Part shown: one piece after another, positions 42,730 through 53,567 of the stretch | Numbering within the stretch: the first letter of the stretch is position 1 | Layout of the letters: the number at the start of each line of letters is the position of its first letter | DNA from: Mariannaea sp. PMI_226 | Taxonomy: Eukaryota > Ascomycota > Sordariomycetes > Hypocreales > Nectriaceae | DNA length: 64,000 nt | Assembly: GCA_024336345.1 (NCBI GenBank) | Contig: JANFOG010000004.1 | Coordinates: 2,914,001-2,978,000 of the forward strand | Reading direction: 5' to 3' | Made by a program: the position numbers and the translations under genes | The notes under the pieces: model-generated | Told to the model about the DNA's origin: nothing | What the model saw: only the letters and a program-made list of their open reading frames with translations | Databases searched by the model: none

Positions 42730-44985
42730 ATGCCACCAAAGAAGCGCGAGAGTAACGATGCGGACTCTTTCTCAGTCCAGGCGGGTTTGACACCTGCCAA
42801 ACGGCAAAGGGTTTCACTGGCTTGCGACCCATGTCGAACTGCTAGAGAAAAGTGCGATGGCACTCGTCCTCATTGTGGAACTTGCATTTCTCAGAGTCGG
42901 TCATGTTCTTATACCCCAGCATCGCGGAAGAGAGGTGTTCAAACGGGTTATTTGCGCAGCATAGAGCTCTCTCTCGCTTGGCTCTTTGAGCAAGTTCCTG
43001 GATGTGAGGGAGCTCTTCATCAGCTGCTCACTCAGAACGATGGCGCCGATGGTGCTCGGATTTTGGCTACAAAGGACAAAGCTGGACACCTGCTTTATAG
43101 AAGATGGAGCAAGAGTCGCGTGCACAAGGGCATTGGAAGACTTCTCTCAGATGAAAAGATGCCTCGAACAGACACTTCGGCAGAGGATTCCGAGACGGAA
43201 GAAGGCATCAGTCCCGCCAATGCTTTCCTCTTCGACCCAAAGACGTCTCCAAATTTCGGCCTTCAAGGACCTGGACCCCTTTTGGAGAACTCAATGACCT
43301 CATATCCACCACGACATAGTACACGCTCTGAGGAATCCACTCCACTGATACTGCCACCCAACTGGCGGCATCTCATCGACATATACTTCACATATACTCA
43401 TTGTTGGTTTCCGATCCTGGACAAAGATGTTGTCACCAGCACTGCCATGAGATACCCCCCCGAAGGTCTTAATCTCGAACCGAAGGACTCAACCGCTCTT
43501 CATGCCCAGTTGTGGGCCATCTTCGCGATTGCTTCATTTCAAGACTCTGCTTGCTGCCATCGCAAAAGTAACAACATATCCCCAACTTACATATATGCTG
43601 TCTGCCGCCGTTTAACTCCTCCCGATGACGGTGATTTCGAGCCCCCTCATATTTGTGCAATTCTCCTCCAGTCCTTGGTTTTACTAGGTCAGAAGAATCA
43701 CATGGCTGCATGGCTGCTGATTGGAAAAGCTTTACGTTTAGCCATAACTGCACACACCACCAGCGCTCATATGTTTCCTGTCGCTCAAGGACATCAACCG
43801 TCTGTCAATGATTCGGGGAAACGAATTCTAGCCGCTGCGTTCATGTTGGACACTCTAGCATCCTTGTGTCTAGAACAGCCCGAAGTGACAACAGGCATGC
43901 ACTCTAACCTACCATCTGATGATCCTACTGGCCTGGTAGACCAGGAAGAACAACCCTGGTCTCCAATTCCTGGGATTGGCCCAATTTCCAGTGACGCTGC
44001 GGCGCGATCGCAGACTTTTGCGCAACCATTGCCCACTTTCCGCCAGTTATACGCGTTTTGCAAGCTCTGGGCCTCTAGCATGGAGGAAAGACTGCATGAG
44101 AGTCGTCTCCAGCGAAAGAAGATCAGCCCCGAGGACTTGGTGCAGAGCCTTGATCCGCGATTTTCGTTCTGTAACTCTCTCATTTTCGGAGGCTCTACCC
44201 CAACCGTTCCGTCAGCTTTCCTGCTCCAAGCTATGTTTTTGACAGTTACCTTGGATCTAGTGCCAGGGCACCGACCATCATTATTCTCCAACTTTCTTGA
44301 GATTATTGAGTCATGCCTTGACAACTTTGGGCCTTCTGGGACACCTCCGCTCATGATTACACTGATGGAGATTGTGCGCCAGCATGGGAACAATAAACGG
44401 ATGCATGAACATGACAAGTCTCGGTGGCAAACCGCAATGGATACTCTTCAAAGTGTCTGGAACCCCAACTTGGGCAGGGGGGAGGGCCCTGAAGGATATC
44501 AAAACAAGGTCACCAGAGTGGAGAATGTCACGCAGCCCATGTCTGGGGCTTCTTCTTATGTGGAAGAGCCATCAGCCGCACCTTACCATACCACACATAG
44601 ACCACGGAGCATCGGGGAAACAGAACCACAAGACATTAGCCGGCTGCCGCTACCAAAAGACCAACCACCCCTCCTATCATACGAGCAGCCTCGATATCTG
44701 ACCAACTCAGAAGCAAGCCCGGGGACCACGGCACAGTCAACATATGCAGTGACCCCAAATATAACATTTCAATCGCCCCCTTTTAGCGGGGGACACGCAA
44801 TGCCACCAATATTCCATAATGCGGGGATGCCAGGCCAGCTTGTGGATTACGACGCAATCCTGGAAGAACTTGGATCCATTGATTGCGCTGACAGCATAGA
44901 CATGGATCCGCAGTTTATGACCAACTTGGGATTTGCACCAGGGTGTGACCTGGGTGAGATGTTTCAAGGCGACTTTGGTACATAG
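42730..44985 (+). CDS. qa-1F: Quinate pathway transcriptional activator (Zn2Cys6, QUTA/QA-1F type)
   Basis: Intronless, 751 residues. The Zn2Cys6 cluster has cysteines at 32, 35, 42, 49, 52 and 59. It is followed by KRGVQTGYLRSIELSLAWLF, a segment highly characteristic of QA-1F/QUTA activators. The central region has the fungal transcription factor domain (WRHLIDIYFTYTHCWFPILD, then ILLQSLVLLGQ). The C-terminal 150 residues are Ser/Pro/Thr-rich, ending acidic (DAILEELGSIDCADSIDMDP), a probable activation tail and repressor contact. It activates all structural qa genes by binding 16-bp dyads. Slightly shorter than the Neurospora and Aspergillus proteins. Confidence 0.95.
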   Translation: MPPKKRESNDADSFSVQAGLTPAKRQRVSLACDPCRTAREKCDGTRPHCGTCISQSRSCSYTPASRKRGVQTGYLRSIELSLAWLFEQVPGCEGALHQLLTQNDGADGARILATKDKAGHLLYRRWSKSRVHKGIGRLLSDEKMPRTDTSAEDSETEEGISPANAFLFDPKTSPNFGLQGPGPLLENSMTSYPPRHSTRSEESTPLILPPNWRHLIDIYFTYTHCWFPILDKDVVTSTAMRYPPEGLNLEPKDSTALHAQLWAIFAIASFQDSACCHRKSNNISPTYIYAVCRRLTPPDDGDFEPPHICAILLQSLVLLGQKNHMAAWLLIGKALRLAITAHTTSAHMFPVAQGHQPSVNDSGKRILAAAFMLDTLASLCLEQPEVTTGMHSNLPSDDPTGLVDQEEQPWSPIPGIGPISSDAAARSQTFAQPLPTFRQLYAFCKLWASSMEERLHESRLQRKKISPEDLVQSLDPRFSFCNSLIFGGSTPTVPSAFLLQAMFLTVTLDLVPGHRPSLFSNFLEIIESCLDNFGPSGTPPLMITLMEIVRQHGNNKRMHEHDKSRWQTAMDTLQSVWNPNLGRGEGPEGYQNKVTRVENVTQPMSGASSYVEEPSAAPYHTTHRPRSIGETEPQDISRLPLPKDQPPLLSYEQPRYLTNSEASPGTTAQSTYAVTPNITFQSPPFSGGHAMPPIFHNAGMPGQLVDYDAILEELGSIDCADSIDMDPQFMTNLGFAPGCDLGEMFQGDFGT

Positions 44986-45525
44986 CAAATAATGGAAATT
45001 AAATAATTGTCAACTAGTTGTACTATCAGGTCCGCATTGTGCCCCGTGGTCTCCATGTGATATGATTGATTTGCGATGGATCAACATTCAACTGTGCTCT
45101 GCGCTAATGGATAAGTTAAGACGAACAACAGGCAAGGACAGCTTCTAAAACTGTTCAAAATAAAACAATTGTACTGATGAGTTACTAGATGGAGAGAGAG
45201 GTAGAGAGGGTGGAGACCAGTAACCAAAACTAACGGGAGAACAATGACCAGAGGTCTTGATAAACAATTAGCTTACGTTTCTTCCTAAATATGCATCCTT
45301 TGCAGCTCGCCCTGAAGTAGACAGGTACTGTACGTGTACATTAAGTAGAAAAATTCACTGACAAGCAAAACATCAGGTACTTCGTGGTGTATATGGCAAG
45401 CACTACTTCGAGGTGGATTAAAGTGGCAAGTTCACTCGCTACTGTACGTCAAAGCTGAGCATGGATTTTTATTTCTCCTTCAGGTAATGCATGCCACGAT
45501 TAATTATTGAAGAATACTAGTAATG

Positions 45526-45563
<38 letters not shown>

Positions 45564-46512
45564 CAAGACTTTATTACTGGGTGGGGTGAGTATATATTCT
45601 TCTAGAAGAGGTCTAGCTGTGTGTCGATGTTTGAAAATCTGCCCGTTGACGCAACTCCAATTATACAGGGTGAGGTTTCTTCCCTCCCCACGTGAAGTCG
45701 GCAAATTTGAGAGACAAGGTTGTCCCATAGTTCCGCGGAGCAAGGCACAATTGCCATGCGGAGACTTGGGGGGGGAACAAGGACCAGGCTTGCCCTAAGA
45801 CATGGGGTGCGGGCTCCGCTGGGTAAGTTTTTATCCACTGGACCTTGGGGTCCCCGGTGGAAGTGTACGTTTCTTCCCCCCCCCGAAAGACGCGGCGCCC
45901 AAGGACCAACAAACGTCTCGTAAACCCAGCAATGAGCCGATGACCAACTTCATGACTCTCTTTCGACGGAAACAAGTTCATCCCCCACACCCAACCCCGC
46001 GAACCCCAGATTAATCTCTAGTCCCTAGAGATGGGTGTGGTGAACCTGGAGACACTCTGGTGTCGGTTGAATGGACAATTGCATTGGATGCCACAAAACC
46101 TGTCAGGACCGGTGAAGCTAGAGCTTGGGGGAAGCACAGACCGGGTATGGATTATTGGATACAACCTTGGGAAAAGCTAGAGAGTTGAGACTAGAGGCTA
46201 CGGGACTAGACCCGAGGGAGGATACCCAACTCACGAGTCGCTACCTATAGGTAAGGGAGGGAATGAAATGGGGCAAACCCGGGGCACTCTAGTATAAAAG
46301 TTTGCCCACCCGGGGGCGATCCAAATATTGAGAGTTGACGCAGTCGCAGCATCACCCGTCCCTTCACTTCACCTCATCTACTTATAGAAGTAGAATATCC
46401 CCTTCCTTGTTATCTTCTGCAAATCGGGGCTTCAAAGAAGAAAGGAAAACAACTACAACTACAACTACAACAGAAAAGCCCAGTTTCATCAACAATCAAA
46501 TATTTCGAAGCC
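44986..46512. other. Intergenic / qa-y promoter
   Basis: 1.5 kb with no recognised gene. It holds an ATA trinucleotide repeat, G- and C-homopolymer runs (45768-45776, 45876-45884), and a CT- then CAACTA-rich leader before the permease ATG. Confidence 0.45.
45523..45561 (+). repeat. (ATA)n microsatellite
   Basis: An uninterrupted run of about 13 AAT/ATA trinucleotides in the intergenic space upstream of qa-y. A simple repeat with no sign of coding. Confidence 0.95.
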
Positions 46513-48225
46513 ATGGGCCTTCTCTCCCTCGTCGAGGATCGGCCTACGCCGAAGGAGGTCTACAACTGGCGCGTCTATTTCTGCGCTGCTACGGCCTCAA
46601 TGGCCGCCTGTACAATTGGCTATGACTCTGCCTTCATCGGAACTACACTAGCATTGCCATCCTTTGCCAGCGAGTTCAAGTTTGCCGAGATGTCTCCTAG
46701 CCATCTGGCCCTCCTCAAGCAGAACATCGTCTCCGTCTACCAGGCCGGTGCCTTCTTCGGCTCTCTCTTCGCCTACTTCACATCCTACTTCCTTGGCCGC
46801 CGCAAGTCTCTTTTCCTCTTCTCCCTCATCTTCATCGTCGGTGCCGGCATGATGCTGGGCGCCAACGGTCATCGTGGTCTCGGTCTCATCATCGGTGGCC
46901 GAGTTCTCGCAGGTTTCGGTATCGGTGGCTGCTCCAACATGACTCCTATTTATATCTCCGAATTGGCTCCTCCCGCTGTTCGAGGCCGCCTGGTCGGTCT
47001 GTACGAACTTGGTTGGCAAATTGGTGGCCTTGTTGGCTTCTGGATCAACTATGGCCTTTCCGAGACATTGGCCCCATCTCACAAGCAGTGGATCATCCCC
47101 TTCGCTGTTCAGCTCATTCCCGCTGGCTTGCTGCTCATCGGTGCTTGCTTCATTCCTGAGTCTCCTCGATGGCTCTTCGGCAAGGGAAAACGTGAGGAAG
47201 CTACCAAGATTCTCTGCTGGATGCGCCAACTTGAACCCGACCACTTGTACATTGTTGAGGAGATTAGCTACATCACTGAGGAAATCGACCGTTACAACAA
47301 CGAGGTTGGCGCTGGTTTCTGGAAGCCCTTCAAGGCTCTCAGAGATCGCAAGATCCAGTGGCGATTCCTCCTTGGCGCTCTGCTCTTCGTTTTCCAGAAT
47401 GGTAAGCTCTCCCTATTATTTTCTCTTTTGATTCCTCAAATATTCCTATTCAAATTCGATTGGTTGCTAATGTAACTTCCTTGCTTCACAGGTTCCGGTA
47501 TCAATGCCATCAACTACTACAGCCCTACCGTCTTTGCCAGTCTCGGAATTACTGGTACCAACACCGGATTCCTCACCACTGGTATTTTCGGTGTTGTCAA
47601 GACTGCCCTCACTTGCGTCTGGATCCTCTTCCTTATTGACCACATGGGTCGCCGCAACCTTCTCATGATCGGTGCTGCAGGTGGTGCTTTCTGCATGTAC
47701 TTCATCGCCGCCTATATCAAGATTGCTGGTGCACCCAAGGTTGCTGCGGATGGAAGTAGCAAGCTTACCCCTGGAGGTACCGCCGCCATTTTCTTCTTCT
47801 ATCTGTGGACGGCATTCTACACTCCTTCTTGGAACGGCACGCCCTGGGTTCTTAACTCGGAGATGTTCGACGTCAACACCCGATCCCTGGGCCAAGCCAA
47901 CGCCGCTGCAAACAACTGGTTCTGGAACTTCATCATTGCTCGTTTCACAGTCAACATGTTTGCCACCATGGGATATGGCGTCTACTTGTTCTTCGCCTCT
48001 CTGATGGTTCTCTCCATCGCTTTTGTCTACTTCTGTGTTCCCGAGACCAAGTCCATTCCCCTGGAGGCTATGGACCGTCTCTTCGAGGTCAAGCCTGTCC
48101 GCAAGGCTCACAAGACTGTGCTGGACGAGTTGAAGCTGCAGGAACTTGAGTTTCGCCAGAACATTGAGGGCTTGGACCTCAAGGAGGAGAAGCCCATCGA
48201 GGAGCGGGTAGAATCCAAGGTCTGA
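46513..48225 (+). CDS. qa-y: Quinate permease (major facilitator superfamily, sugar transporter family)
   Basis: Two exons, 46513-47401 and 47492-48225 (90-nt intron splitting a Gly codon), give 540 residues. Twelve-TM MFS sugar porter with family motifs GRRKS after helix 2, GRVLAGFGIGG, PESPRWLFGKGK, then NYYSPTVF and RRNLLMIGAAGG in the second half, ending PETKSIPLEAMDRLF. The N-terminus (LVEDRPTPKEVYNWRVY) and the segment GSGINAINYYSP match quinate permeases. It imports quinate across the plasma membrane. Its place between the qa regulators and structural genes supports the specific call. Expected to be induced by quinate and repressed by glucose, as in relatives. Confidence 0.95.
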
Positions 48226-50037
48226 AATCATCGAGCGAGCGTGAATAACCACATCTGCGGAGCAATGTGGTCAATTTAGATGAGACCATTTTTAAGGATA
48301 TATATATTTATTTATTTGTTATTTACATAGCTTCGATATAAGAAGTTGAACACACTCTATTTTGATTCTCTCTCATTGAATTTGCTAATTCAACCATGTG
48401 CAAGATGTGATTTGATTTTTGAGATGCCGAGATGTAAACAAATAGAGAATAAAACTTTGCACAAAGTACGAGACAATGGCGTCAAGTGAGTATGAAAATG
48501 GGTGTGAATAAGGGAAGGAAATAAAACAGTATATGCAATTTTATGATGGTTGCTTAGAATACGCCCATCTTGTATTAGTTTTTATTTCACCATATTCTTA
48601 CTACGTACATAGTCCAGAAGAAGATAATAAGTAATTCTGATCAAAAGTGGTCTAATCCACGACGTGTAAGAATTTTCATCCAGTCATTATAATCAACGGG
48701 ATCTGACATGCAAATAAGCGCAGAGGCAGTCTCCATTTGAACTCTGATTTTGTGGACAGCACTGATCCTCACTTCTCACGGAAATGTTTATCGGTATTTT
48801 TGCCAATAACTATTCATACTCTCATTGGAACGACTCGTTGAGTGGGAAAAGGGCATCTGCGGGAGATGCTGTCTATGAACAACTGGTAATAAATGGTTTC
48901 TAATTTTGATAATTAGGCAGGGATGAATTTTTATGGATTTGATTTGATTTTCAATTCGGGAATGCGAAAAATCTGAAGAATCCGTGACTATTGAGTCAGG
49001 GACTCGGCATACTATCCGACCTACTGTCTGAAAAACAAAGAACTGGGCACTGGCTTTGGGCCTTTTGTACATTGCGTCTATTCGCGCATCAGCACCGCTT
49101 TACGTAAAGTCAAAAAGGCTGGTGGGCTCAGCCCTTTGGTTAAAAGTAATCAATCACCTTACTCATGTCCTCAAGCCCTATTCAGCTTGCTAACTAGCTT
49201 GAGGTACCTTACCCTAGAAACCTTACCCTAGATCTATAAGGAAGACAGTTTCGAACTCCAGCCTATCATCCACAGCGGGTTTGATGCCGGAGTGACATCT
49301 ATGTATAGGCAACGACGCTGGGCAACACACCACAAAAGATATGGCAGATGAGATGGCGACGAGTGATGAGGATGGATGAGTAGCCTAGCCAATACTAGTG
49401 CATGGCGCCAACAAGGATGCCGGCTGTTGGCACCACTGTCTCTCCCCCAATTAGGAATAGCCATTAGCGAGGAGTGTATTAATAGGGCATAGCGCATGCA
49501 AAGTGCCGAACATTGCAGTGAGGAAGAAATTGTGACCGGGCTGGTGTGAGTTTTGGCTCCCCCCTTCCCCTCTGAGCTGTGTAACTGTCTTGTTTTATTA
49601 GCTGCGGTGCCGTTGCTAAATAACAATGAGATGGTGTTTCGAGCCAAAGAAAAAGAGAGGGAGCGATTATGTATGTAACATGAAGAATGAGCTTCTCATG
49701 CTTGCTTGCGGTCCTTTGTGGCACGCCTCAGGATAAATTTTGGATCGGAACACGGCAATGGAAGACCGATGCCTGGCCATCCCTAACATCTATTTTTGTT
49801 TTCTATTTACGAATTTTTCAGCCGCAAGGGCTTAGACAGCAGTGATTTTTGAACCGCAGCAGCTTCGTTTTTGGGCTGAGTGTGGTGTTTTGATATTACA
49901 TCGTGGCGCTAATACGTGATGCCGAACACTACGGACAGTTCATGAGACCTACATACCCCTATCTCTCCTCTGACCCAACATATGCGGGACCTGATGTTAT
50001 GTCTTGGCTGCTATTGAATGGGTTCGCGCCCTGGCCT
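48226..50037. other. Intergenic 1.8 kb within the qa region
   Basis: AT-rich spacer between the convergent 3' ends of qa-y and the glycosyltransferase. A 13-bp direct repeat (ACCTTACCCTAGA at 49206-49218 and 49220-49232) is separated by one base. No gene was recognised. Confidence 0.45.
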
Positions 50038-51173
50038 TTATCCTATTCCGCGATCTAAATCTTTTTGAATGGCGTTGCTTACTGATTCAGCCGCAAACTT
50101 CCTGTAAAAAGCGTCAGTCTCTGAATTGGCACGATTGGGCGGCAGCTTTACCTTCCGCTTCTTTTTGAAATCTGTGTAAAAGGAATTCCATATTATTCTT
50201 GCTGTGCAGTCTTCAGTGCCACTTGTTGTACTTGTACATTCAGGTGCTAACTGCTGTCGTAGATCTTCGGGTGTAGATAGCCAAGGCTTCGGGAGTGGCC
50301 AATCGGAAAAGTGAATGAGTTTGGCCTCGCTGTAGGCTGCGGCAGGATCCCAAGGCTCGACGTCAGAGCCGAGATATCTGGCATGGTCGTTGCCGCGAAA
50401 TTCGCCACTCAACATATCGTAGCGACGATGCGGGAGGACGAGAGCGCTATCGCGGTAGAGGTAGTTGACAATTTCCATATCGTAGTCGCTACTGGAGGAC
50501 GATTCTACTTTCTTCATGATGCGAGCGAACTCAATATCGGAGGGCTCAACGAGCATGACCTGAGACGAGAGGATCTCGTTATCTGGGAATAGCCAGTAGG
50601 CTCGAGGCATGGCTACTGGCACGGAAGGTAGGACAAATAACTCGTCCATATGTTGTAGGAGAATAGAGTCGGAATCGATGGAAAGCACACGACTATACTG
50701 AGTCTGGTTGAAAGCAAGGAGTTTGGTGAAGGAATCGGCCCAGGTAGCTAGATACTGTTAGCTGGCTTATCATGAGTGCGTTCTGTCGAGACTGATAGTA
50801 GCTTACCATCTGCCTTATCTCTGTGTTGGACAGCGATGGGAACAAGCTTAACATTATACTTGTCCCGAGCCTTGATCAGCAAACGGGCGTCGCTTGAGTT
50901 ATCGTCCTCCGATTTGAGCATGTGGGAAGGATACATCATTACACGGTCAGTGCGACTGGAATGGCGATGCAAGGCTTCGAAGAACATGACCGAGTTGCAG
51001 AGATATTCGCTGTTGGTGACATATTGAGTATAGGCGAAGCGCGACCAGGCAATGTCGACGGTAGTTTGTATTGGCGTTGTCGCTTGAAGTAATTGATGAT
51101 TTCGGAAGAGGAAGAAGACGAAGATGGCGAGAACCGTCGCGCCCGCTATCCAGCGATAACGTTTAGACGCCAT
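50038..51173 (-). CDS. Golgi-type glycosyltransferase (GNT1 / glucose N-acetyltransferase-like)
   Basis: Exon 1 51173-50807 and exon 2 50747-50038 (59-nt intron) give 358 residues. It is a type II membrane protein: a short basic N-terminus, then one hydrophobic anchor (WIAGATVLAIFVFFLF, about residues 8-23), then a lumenal GT8-like catalytic domain. Seen are RFAYTQYVTNSEYLCNS, the D-x-D metal motif in RVLSIDSDSILLQHMDELF, CPVAMPRAYW-like PVAMPRAYW, YDMEIVNYLYRDSALVLPHR and HFSDWPLPKPW. The layout resembles fungal GNT1-type N-acetylglucosaminyltransferases and glycogenin-like enzymes. It is unrelated to quinate use and sits inside the qa region, so it is probably an insertion or passenger gene. 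Confidence 0.88.
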
Positions 51174-51280
51174 GAAGCACGATGGGAATACATGGGGTGA
51201 GGATATGATGAGGTCGCGTTTCGGAGGGCGAGGAGGGGGATGGCCTTGTCGGCTGGATTCCAGAGAAGGAGGGTCTGAAA

Positions 51281-51308
51281 TGACATTTCTTTGTTGACAT
51301 TTCTTTGT
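51281..51308 (+). repeat. 14-bp tandem duplication
   Basis: TGACATTTCTTTGT occurs twice without a gap, just before the aspartic-protease relic. It could be a replication slip or a duplication left by an insertion/excision event. Confidence 0.9.
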
Positions 51309-51328
51309 TGGACATTGAGTGAACTACC

Positions 51329-51899
51329 ATGGCCTTCTGGTTCGGAGGCTATGACCAGGACCGTATTGTCGGGGACATTCTCAGCATGAATGGAGGCCCT
51401 AAGGGACGGCATCACTCTTCGGGATATTGGTATCGATGTCATTGCAGGACAGTCCCCTTTCAGCTTTAAGTCTAAGGATGGCCTTCTTTCCAAGGGAAAC
51501 TCTTCCATCGGGAGCGGCCTTCCGGTCTGGATCAACGGCTGTTCGCCCTATCTCACTCTTCCCCGATCAACGTGCAATAACATCGCCGCCAACCTCCCCA
51601 TGAATTTTGATGAGGACCTTGGCCTGTATCTGTGGGATAAAAAGTCGGACAAGTACAACGAAATCACGACCTCCGCCACGACTCTGAGCTTTTCGTTTAT
51701 TTCCGGCTCGAATACTGATCCGGTCAAGATCCGTATTCCTTTGATGCACCTCAATCTAACTTTGGAGGCGCCCCTCATCGATATTCCGATACCTTATTTC
51801 CCGTGCCATGCAAACGACAATGGACAGTATGTCCTGGGTCGAGCATTCCTCCAAGATGTCTTCATAACATATGGCTTAAGTGTTGGGGTTTTTGTCTAA
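51329..51899 (+). pseudogene. Truncated, frameshifted aspartic-protease-like gene (C-terminal part)
   Basis: Two frames carry one family signal. The first (from 51329) reads FWFGGYDQDRIVGDILSMNG. Near 51388 the similarity moves to another frame, ALRDGITLRDIGIDVIAG, which continues to 51899 with GSGLPVWINGCSPYLTLPRS, KIRIPLMHLNLTLEAPLID and GQYVLGRAFLQDVF. This is the second lobe of pepsin-like aspartyl proteases; the DTG of the first lobe is absent, and the second-lobe position has INGC instead of D-S/T-G. No intron fits the frame change, and a stop lies directly upstream of 51329. The first lobe would overlap the neighbouring gene, so it is lost. Confidence 0.75.
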
Positions 51900-52430
51900 A
51901 AGAGCGAGTTTTCTAATGAAGATTTATTTCATTCTATTCTACTGATAGTTTTACCTTAGCATTAGCCTATAAAAGGAATATATTTAAAAGAATATTCTTT
52001 GATTGATATACTCTATAGTTTCAAATTACTAATATTATACTATATTTATCTAGTTTATTACAATATAATATAATAAATCATGCTTTATAGCACTAGGGCC
52101 AAAATGGCAGCCTCAATCTTGCCAATAACAACTTCAACTCCAGCTTGTATATCAACAGTAACCTCAGGGCCGTTGTGTAAGAGCGGGCGCCTGCTTACTC
52201 GGATCTACCTCAATCACCAGTGAAAGACGAAGAATTGGGGACCAGAAGCCCCCATTTACGAAAGAAAGGTAAAGTTGATCATGAAGTCGTGTGTATGTGA
52301 CCATTAACACTCTACCCAAAGGTAAAAAATAAATAAACAAATAAAAACTCGCTATTCCATGGTTTCCATATGAACACACATTTTCCTCCCCTCGAACCCT
52401 GTCTAATACTCTATTTTCTTACAAACAATC
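51900..52430. other. AT-rich intergenic stretch
   Basis: Directly after the protease relic the sequence is extremely AT-rich (51940-52090, with almost only A and T words such as AATATAATATAATAAAT), then normal spacer to the qa-3 stop. The composition contrasts sharply with the flanking qa genes and may be the remains of a mutated repeat. Confidence 0.5.
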
Positions 52431-53567
52431 TTACAGCTTTGAGTGAGCCCGCTGAGCTACTTTTTCCGCAATGGCCTCCTGGACTTTCTGGACAGGCAAT
52501 TCATCCACTGGCCGGTTGGTCCAGTACTTGTCCTGCTCCAGACCCTGCCAGACGAGGGCCTCTGTGCCGAGAATAACCTGCCAGCCCTTCTCCTCCGCGA
52601 TGGCGCCTAGTCGTGTGAAGGGCGTGGGGTTGTAGCACATCTCCAGGATGGCGCCCTTGGTCTCCTTGTCTAGGAAGACTTCCGTCACCTCACGGGCCAG
52701 GATCTCCTCGGGCGTCTGTGGCTCAAAGTCAGGTACGCAAGCGACGATGGCGCCGGGGGCCTGCAGGGACTCGGCCTGGGCGACTGTCTTGACGTGTTGC
52801 AGGAGGTCACCGTAGCCGCGCTCGTTGCACTCGCGGATGACAGCATCGACCTCGGCCTCATCGCGATTGACGAGGTAGATGGTCGTTGGCTTCATCCACT
52901 TCCAGAGGGCGTAGATGGCGCTCCGGGCAGCACCTCCGCCGCCGACAACGAGGGCCGGGCGGTGGTGGAGGAGGGCATCGGGATCCGAGACATTCTGGTA
53001 GAAGGACTCGCGGATGCCAATGGTGTCAGTGTTAGCGCCGCAGAAGATACGACGACCGTTTTCCTCGCGGAGGAAGAGGGTGTTGCAGGCGCCCACGTCG
53101 CGACACTCCTCTGTGAGTTCGTCAAGGTAGGGGAGAATGGCAACCTTGTTGGGCATTGTGACGGATGCGCCTAAAAAAAAAAACAGGATCATGTAAGTAA
53201 AATTTTCTCATTTATTTATTTCATTGCTTCCTCTTATTTGTGACAATGGCAAAAAAAGGGAGAAGAATGACGAGGCCAAAGGGGAATGAATGGCCCTCTT
53301 TCAACTTCTTCTGATTCCTCACTTACCATAAAAGTCGCGGTGACGAGCAAGTTCCAGGAACGCAGGAATATCTGCCGAATCCAAACGGACCTGACCCCAT
53401 CGCAGGCCGAGATGCTGATAGATGACGTTGTGAAGATATGGCGATAGTGAGTTGGTCAGCTTCTTACCAAAGAGGTAGCCATGGCGGTCAAGCTGGGAGA
53501 CTTGGCTGGAGGTGAGGGAGTCTCCTGAGGGGGGATTGGACTGATGGTCGTTCTGTGCTAATGACAT
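52431..53567 (-). CDS. qa-3: Quinate/shikimate dehydrogenase (catabolic)
   Basis: Exon 1 53567-53327 and exon 2 53170-52431 (156-nt intron ending in a T-run and TAG) give 326 residues. NAD-dependent oxidation of quinate to 3-dehydroquinate, the first catabolic step, and of shikimate to dehydroshikimate. Substrate-binding motif NSLSPYLHN at residues 39-47, catalytic lysine in TMPNKVA (Lys89), NTDTIGI, and the nucleotide-binding loop [15 protein letters not shown]. The length matches Neurospora QA-3 and Aspergillus QUTB. It is divergent from qa-4, sharing a 1.7-kb promoter with a putative QA-1F site. Expected to be cytosolic. Confidence 0.96.

Noticed and set aside
46648..48252. Long minus-strand open frames of 198 and 261 codons over the quinate permease
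   Set aside because: They are antisense shadows caused by the high GC3 codon use of qa-y. They are Glu/Asp/Gly/Val-rich with no motif, and the second would span the permease intron.
49206..49232. Interstitial telomere repeat
   Set aside because: The unit is TTACCCTAG-like, not CCCTAA repeats, and there are only two copies.
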